Positions 60,601 through 64,000 of a stretch of 64,000 nt of DNA are shown here, piece by piece. Origin of the DNA: Gloeophyllum trabeum ATCC 11539. Lineage: Eukaryota; Basidiomycota; Agaricomycetes; Gloeophyllales; Gloeophyllaceae. The DNA is taken from positions 1,863,717 through 1,927,716 of the forward strand of contig NW_006920413.1 of the NCBI RefSeq assembly GCF_000344685.1, read 5' to 3'. Position 1 is the stretch's first letter, and each line of letters opens with the position of its first letter. The notes beneath the pieces are model-generated. The model had not been told where the DNA came from and ran no database searches. It saw only the letters and a program-made list of their open reading frames with translations. The translations under genes were made by a program, and so were the position numbers.

Positions 60601-60930
60601 GCCTCCATAACTCTGACCACTGGACACTGTGGTTGTCGAATTGGGTCCACTGATCCTTGACAGAAGATGCATCCCTCCACTCTTCAGCCCAGTGCTTTAC
60701 CAAGGCATTGTTGAGCCTCCTCCAAGAGCAATAGTTTGTGTCACGTAAACAATCAATCCCAAATAAATCACACATGGTACAAAGGAATTTACTGGTGGGG
60801 CCTGCTGTCTGTTGACAGGCTCCAGGCAAGTCATTGACAACAACAGCAAGAGCACTTCAAGCTATCCTACCCAGGTCCAGACTGAGTGCTGAGCACAAAA
60901 AGCGATGTCCACGGAACCAGGATTTCTGTA
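57674..60930 (-). pseudogene. Decayed Plavaka-type (CACTA-like) DNA transposase
   Basis: The signature of fungal Plavaka transposases is clear at 60311-60930: VVNDLPGACQQTAGPTS, SVQWSELWRLPYWDVTRQL and PKPMHALFL. Further pieces in the right order lie at 59150-59364 (LDCVMHLVCALRAISLRSM), 58420-58490 (GPVHWW then, in another frame, FPFEHLIGIVQQLP) and 57674-58323 (C-terminal piece with DPTWVLCHFARFPLS). Decay is plain: a TGA at 60856-60858, a frameshift between GPVHWW and FPFEHL, several further stops, and about 1.7 kb of filling sequence between pieces. The coding remains run on the minus strand. The element cannot be active, and I saw no intact ends. Confidence 0.75.
59381..59457. repeat. 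12-base direct repeats around a small palindrome
   Basis: AATGTATTAGAT occurs at 59381-59392 and 59446-59457, flanking 53 bases that contain an inverted repeat (ATTGTAAAG ... CTTTACAAT). It resembles a tiny insertion with a target duplication inside the Plavaka remnant. Confidence 0.35.
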
Positions 60931-61179
60931 AAACGTCAATGACGGGATATAATAGTGGAGGATTTAGTTGGGCCATGAGGTGTCATCCCTTCCATGGCAA
61001 ATCCATCAAAATTGAGCGCAAAGCAGATGTGCAACTCTCCTCAACGATTGATAAACAGTTGCTTCTCATCTGCAGAAGATGTAGGACCTTCAAAGGTTCT
61101 GATGGAGTCAGCCTCAAAAGGACTTCATATAAACTCCAGTTGGGGGCAGTCAAGGGATGCAAGAGCATCATCACATGCC
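60931..61179. other. Junction of the Plavaka remnant and the Harbinger element
   Basis: About 250 bases with long open frames on both strands but no recognised family. It lies just before the candidate left end of the Harbinger element at 61180. Confidence 0.3.
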
Positions 61180-61206
61180 TTAGGGCCCATTCGGATCCCC
61201 GGCTAA
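61180..61206. mobile_element. Candidate left terminus of the Harbinger element
   Basis: A TTA trinucleotide (61180-61182), the target-duplication form of PIF/Harbinger transposons, is followed by GGGCCCATTCGGATCCCCGG, which looks like PIF-type terminal sequences. It stands 155 bases upstream of the transposase frame. The matching right end is not in this window, so the call is tentative. Confidence 0.4.
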
Positions 61207-61360
61207 CGGTATGTTTTGCAAGCATACACCTGCAGAGGCCAAGCCTGAACTTGCTTGAAGCCTGGTGGCGCTGGTCTGTCACACCGGTCACAATTTCTCG
61301 TGTGAGATATGCTTGCCGTAGACGTGTCAAAACTGCCTCACACCTCACGAGCCTGGCTGT

Positions 61361-62683
61361 ATGGCACATCTAGATGTTGCTGATGACAAACAAGTGGAAA
61401 GGAGCAAAAGGAATACTGCTTTTACTACTCTCTCTGTACTTGCTGGAGCTCTAGGTGCGATGTATTACCAGAATGTCATGATCAGGACCCCTATGCATAC
61501 CTTGATTCTGACTGGCCAGATGTGGCTAGAGGAGCTCCTGATCGGGCATTCAGAACAGTTCTACAGGAATATGAACATGTCCAAGCATGTCTTCCATGTA
61601 CTGCTTTGTGGACTGCAGCTGGAAAGTGGGCTCCGTGACATGAAATATGTAACTGCAGCCGAGCAGCTGGCCATCTTCTGCCACTTTGCATGGAAAGGAG
61701 AAAGCAATCGCCACCTCCAAGAGTGATTCCAAAGGAGTGGAGACACCATATCCAGGTGAGAGTATCATTGCCATGTAGGGTTGCATTTTAATAACTCTGA
61801 TATACAGGGTAATCATACAGGTTCTGAATATGCTTGTATCACACCCATTCTACTCAAATATGTCAAGCTCCCAGATGACTCTACCCCGCTGATAATTGTT
61901 TCAAATATGAAATTCTTTCCCTACTTCAAGGATTGTTGTGGTGCAATTGATGGCTCTCGTATTGACACCTTCATCCCTGAAGAAGCACTGCCATGCTATT
62001 GTAACCACAAGGGTGGTGTGTCACAGAATGTTCTCGCAATTTGTGACTTCTCAGCCCACATTGACCATGTCCTATTGGGCTGGGAGGGTAGTGCAAATCA
62101 TGGGCAAATATTTGAGTATGCTTGGGCATGAGATCTCACAGTGCTTGAAGGGTGATACTACCTTGCTGATGCTGGATTTCCACTCTGTGATAGCCTCCTG
62201 GTGCCTTACAGAGGAAAGTGATAATCAGCGGTATGATGATCCAATCAGCGGTATGTGATTAAAGTCAACCAATTGACTCTGCTAATCATTATGCTTTTCT
62301 GACCCCAAGATCATGAGGAGCTCTCTAATCTCCATCATGTTCAGCTCCGAAATATTATTGAACATGTGTTTGGCATCAGCAAACCGAGATTCAACTTGAT
62401 GGTGGTAGCACCCGAGTATGATGTGGCTACGCAAGCAAAGTTTGTAGTGGCACTCTGTGCCCTACACAATTTCATTCATACTCATGATCCTTGCAATGCT
62501 ATAGAGGTAGAATGTCGTCAATCTGGGGAGGCTCTACATTCTCAAGGTCCACCGCAATCTGCAAGGGCCAGATCTGGAATATCACGCGAGGAAAGGAATC
62601 AAGCGGAGACACAGCAAGATGAGATTGCAATGGCTATGTGGAGGGACTATCAGGCGATACTCAGAAAGAGGGGGGAGCTATGA
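61361..62683 (+). pseudogene. PIF/Harbinger DDE transposase with several nonsense codons
   Basis: The DDE nuclease fold of HARBI1-like transposases is clear: FAWKGESNRHLQE, FKDCCGAIDGSRI (first Asp), CDFSAHIDHVLLGWEGS, YYLADAGFPLCDSLLVPYRG (second Asp region) and LRNIIEHVFGISKPRF (Glu), then the usual ALCALHNFIH end. In-frame stops interrupt it at 61724-61726, 62129-62131 and 62153-62155; each is a TGA where the family usually has Arg (CGA), consistent with C to T at CpG. The frame ends at 62683 next to the convergent Myb/SANT partner, the usual two-gene layout of this superfamily. Confidence 0.8.
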
Positions 62684-62725
62684 ATGATAATTGTTTTCCA
62701 AGTAATAATCAAAATAAACTACTGT

Positions 62726-63928
62726 CTAGAGGCTATCACCAAACAAGTCATCCATCTCTGCCTGCAGGAAGTGAGTATGAATGGTCCTGTTTGAGATAGC
62801 AAGGTACGTATCTGCCACAGAAGTTCTCTTTGAGAACAGCCTCATGGCATGGACCTGGTCTGTCTCAGCCAGATCACCATCATCTTCGATCTTCCGGATA
62901 GCTGCAGAGCGGTGCTGAGGTGATGTCAGAGGTAGCACACCACTGTCACCAGCGGAGCCAGAGGCCTGAGCCTGAGCCGCTTGCGCAACACACTGTATGG
63001 CATCTGCAACCTCCACCATGGCTTCAGCTCCAGACTGGTGTCGAATTCGGAGGCAGTGGGCCTTCAGGCAAGCTGGCATTTCATCATTGCTCTCCCACTT
63101 ATGAGATGCCTTTGGGACCTGAAAAGAAGCTTGGTCAATCTACAGAGAAGATATGCTAGCAGGCTCTGACATACCTGTTCCAGCTGTTTACCCTCTTGCC
63201 CATCGAGGGCTCTATCTTTTACAGAGTCAGCAGCAGAGGAGGTAGAGGATGTCCATACATTGGAAGCAGGCATATCATCATCTCTGTCCATAGTGACCTG
63301 CCCATCTGACTATTCCTCGTCATCCATATCCTCTTGGCCAGGGTGGAAAGCACCAGCACCAGTTGAAACGAGCCCATCAACAAGGAAGGTGATTTCGTCA
63401 TAGAGAGGGAACGGTGTCCTTTGCCACTTCGCTGCTTTTGGATTAGACTATAGATAGTTTTGTCAATGATGGTACATTAGTGACACTTGAGGATCCACGT
63501 ACCTTGATATACCAGTCCCAAACTTCATCCCTTGCTGTCACCATTTTTCACCCATCATCCCACCCAAAGTCTGACACTTCGGGCCCTCGCAACCTCTTCA
63601 CCTGTACAAATGCTGCCTTGAGCTAGTGGGAGTGTATATATATGTGAGGATGTAGCTCAATTCGTCCCAAGAAATAAGTGGTACTTACATTTGTCCAGTG
63701 ATCCATGCACTTGCTGGCTGTCTTCTCAACACCATCAGCATACCCTTCAGCCTTCAGAGCATCAGCCATGGCAATCCAGACAGATCTCTTCCATCCATTG
63801 TCAGCCTGGTTGCCCTTCTCTTTCTTGTCCTTCAACACCTGGACCATAATTGCATCCTCCGCATCTGTCCAGTGAGCCCAAGATCTCTTGCGCACATCAG
63901 AGCCCTGAGAAGCCCAAGGATGAGGCAT
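62726..63928 (-). pseudogene. Myb/SANT-like DNA-binding partner of the Harbinger element, with nonsense codons
   Basis: The N-terminal exon has RKRSWAHWTDAEDAIMVQVL and ...KCMDHWTN, typical of Myb/SANT-like (trihelix) proteins coded by PIF/Harbinger elements, which bind the transposon ends. Introns follow at about 63630-63690 and 63455-63510. Two in-frame stops, a TGA at 63548-63550 (in GWDDG*KMV, expected Trp) and a TAG at 63310-63312, break the frame, and further exons continue to a stop at 62726. The C-terminal part is Ala/Gln-rich (VAQAAQAQASGSAG). Its stop lies 43 bases from the transposase stop, so the two genes are convergent in the element. Confidence 0.72.
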
Positions 63929-64000
63929 ATGAAAAGAAGAGTACTGGTATTGTCAGATATCAGACTGAAGTCAAGCACTTAGGATAACCACAGTACAGCA
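63929..64000. other. End of window, upstream of the Myb/SANT gene
   Basis: 72 bases. The right terminus of the Harbinger element is expected at or beyond this edge; I see no inverted copy of the left end here. Confidence 0.3.

Noticed and set aside
60834..61373. A 179-codon plus-strand frame overlapping the Plavaka 5' region
   Set aside because: It overlaps the clearer minus-strand Plavaka coding and the candidate Harbinger terminus, and resembles nothing.
1..64000. CRISPR array, prophage, biosynthetic gene cluster or toxin system
   Set aside because: No regularly spaced direct repeats, no phage genes and no core biosynthetic enzymes such as PKS, NRPS or terpene synthase were found; the gene content is housekeeping plus transposons.

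Overview
The window looks like a piece of a basidiomycete (Agaricomycetes-type) genome. Protein-coding genes are broken by many very short introns (about 50-65 bases, GT..AG, with one GC..AG). Genes sit tightly on both strands, are GC- and CpG-rich, and the proteins (ERCC1, MED10, eIF2B-gamma, eIF3c, ATP synthase OSCP, CLIP-170, APS kinase, a SUV39-type methyltransferase) are eukaryotic housekeeping families. Plavaka-type and PIF/Harbinger-type transposon remnants fit the same group. There are no rRNA genes, convincing tRNA genes, CRISPR arrays or bacterial-type operons.

Layout. 1-16.2 kb: two full paralogs of a membrane-anchored CE9/imidazolonepropionase-like amidohydrolase lie head to head (683-4377 minus, 12326-16203 plus). 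Between them are MED10 and ERCC1 (divergent), a large CANIN-domain-like protein (SMC5/6 cofactor candidate) and a broken alpha/beta hydrolase. 16.3-30.9 kb: an H3K9-type SET methyltransferase with a long disordered N-terminus, a TRP-like/flavin-carrier membrane protein, an OPT oligopeptide transporter, ATP synthase OSCP and an HSL-type esterase. 31-33.5 kb: a repeat-rich gap with a MITE and a long imperfect palindrome. 33.5-53 kb: MGS1/WRNIP1, pyroglutamyl peptidase, APS kinase, a GCK/STE20 kinase, eIF2B-gamma, eIF3c, an OM14-like outer-membrane protein with an internal duplication, and a CLIP-170 homolog. 53-64 kb: a transposon island with a run of N, an exact 854-base duplication on both sides of it, a Tc1/mariner-like MITE whose empty site survives nearby, two SINE-like heads, a decayed Plavaka transposase and a decayed Harbinger transposase with its Myb/SANT partner. 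This island is strongly CpG-depleted and several stops are explicable as CGA to TGA changes.

Working together: two translation-initiation genes (eIF2B-gamma, eIF3c) are convergent neighbours, and three genome-stability genes (ERCC1, the CANIN candidate, MGS1) share the window; I see no evidence that either grouping is functional. I do not see a convincing wholly new system. The best leads are the SUMO-interaction-motif-rich N-terminus of the methyltransferase, the PIP-box-like N-terminus of the CANIN candidate, the nonsense-broken hydrolase between two amidohydrolase paralogs, the OM14 internal duplication, and the CpG-decayed transposon island.
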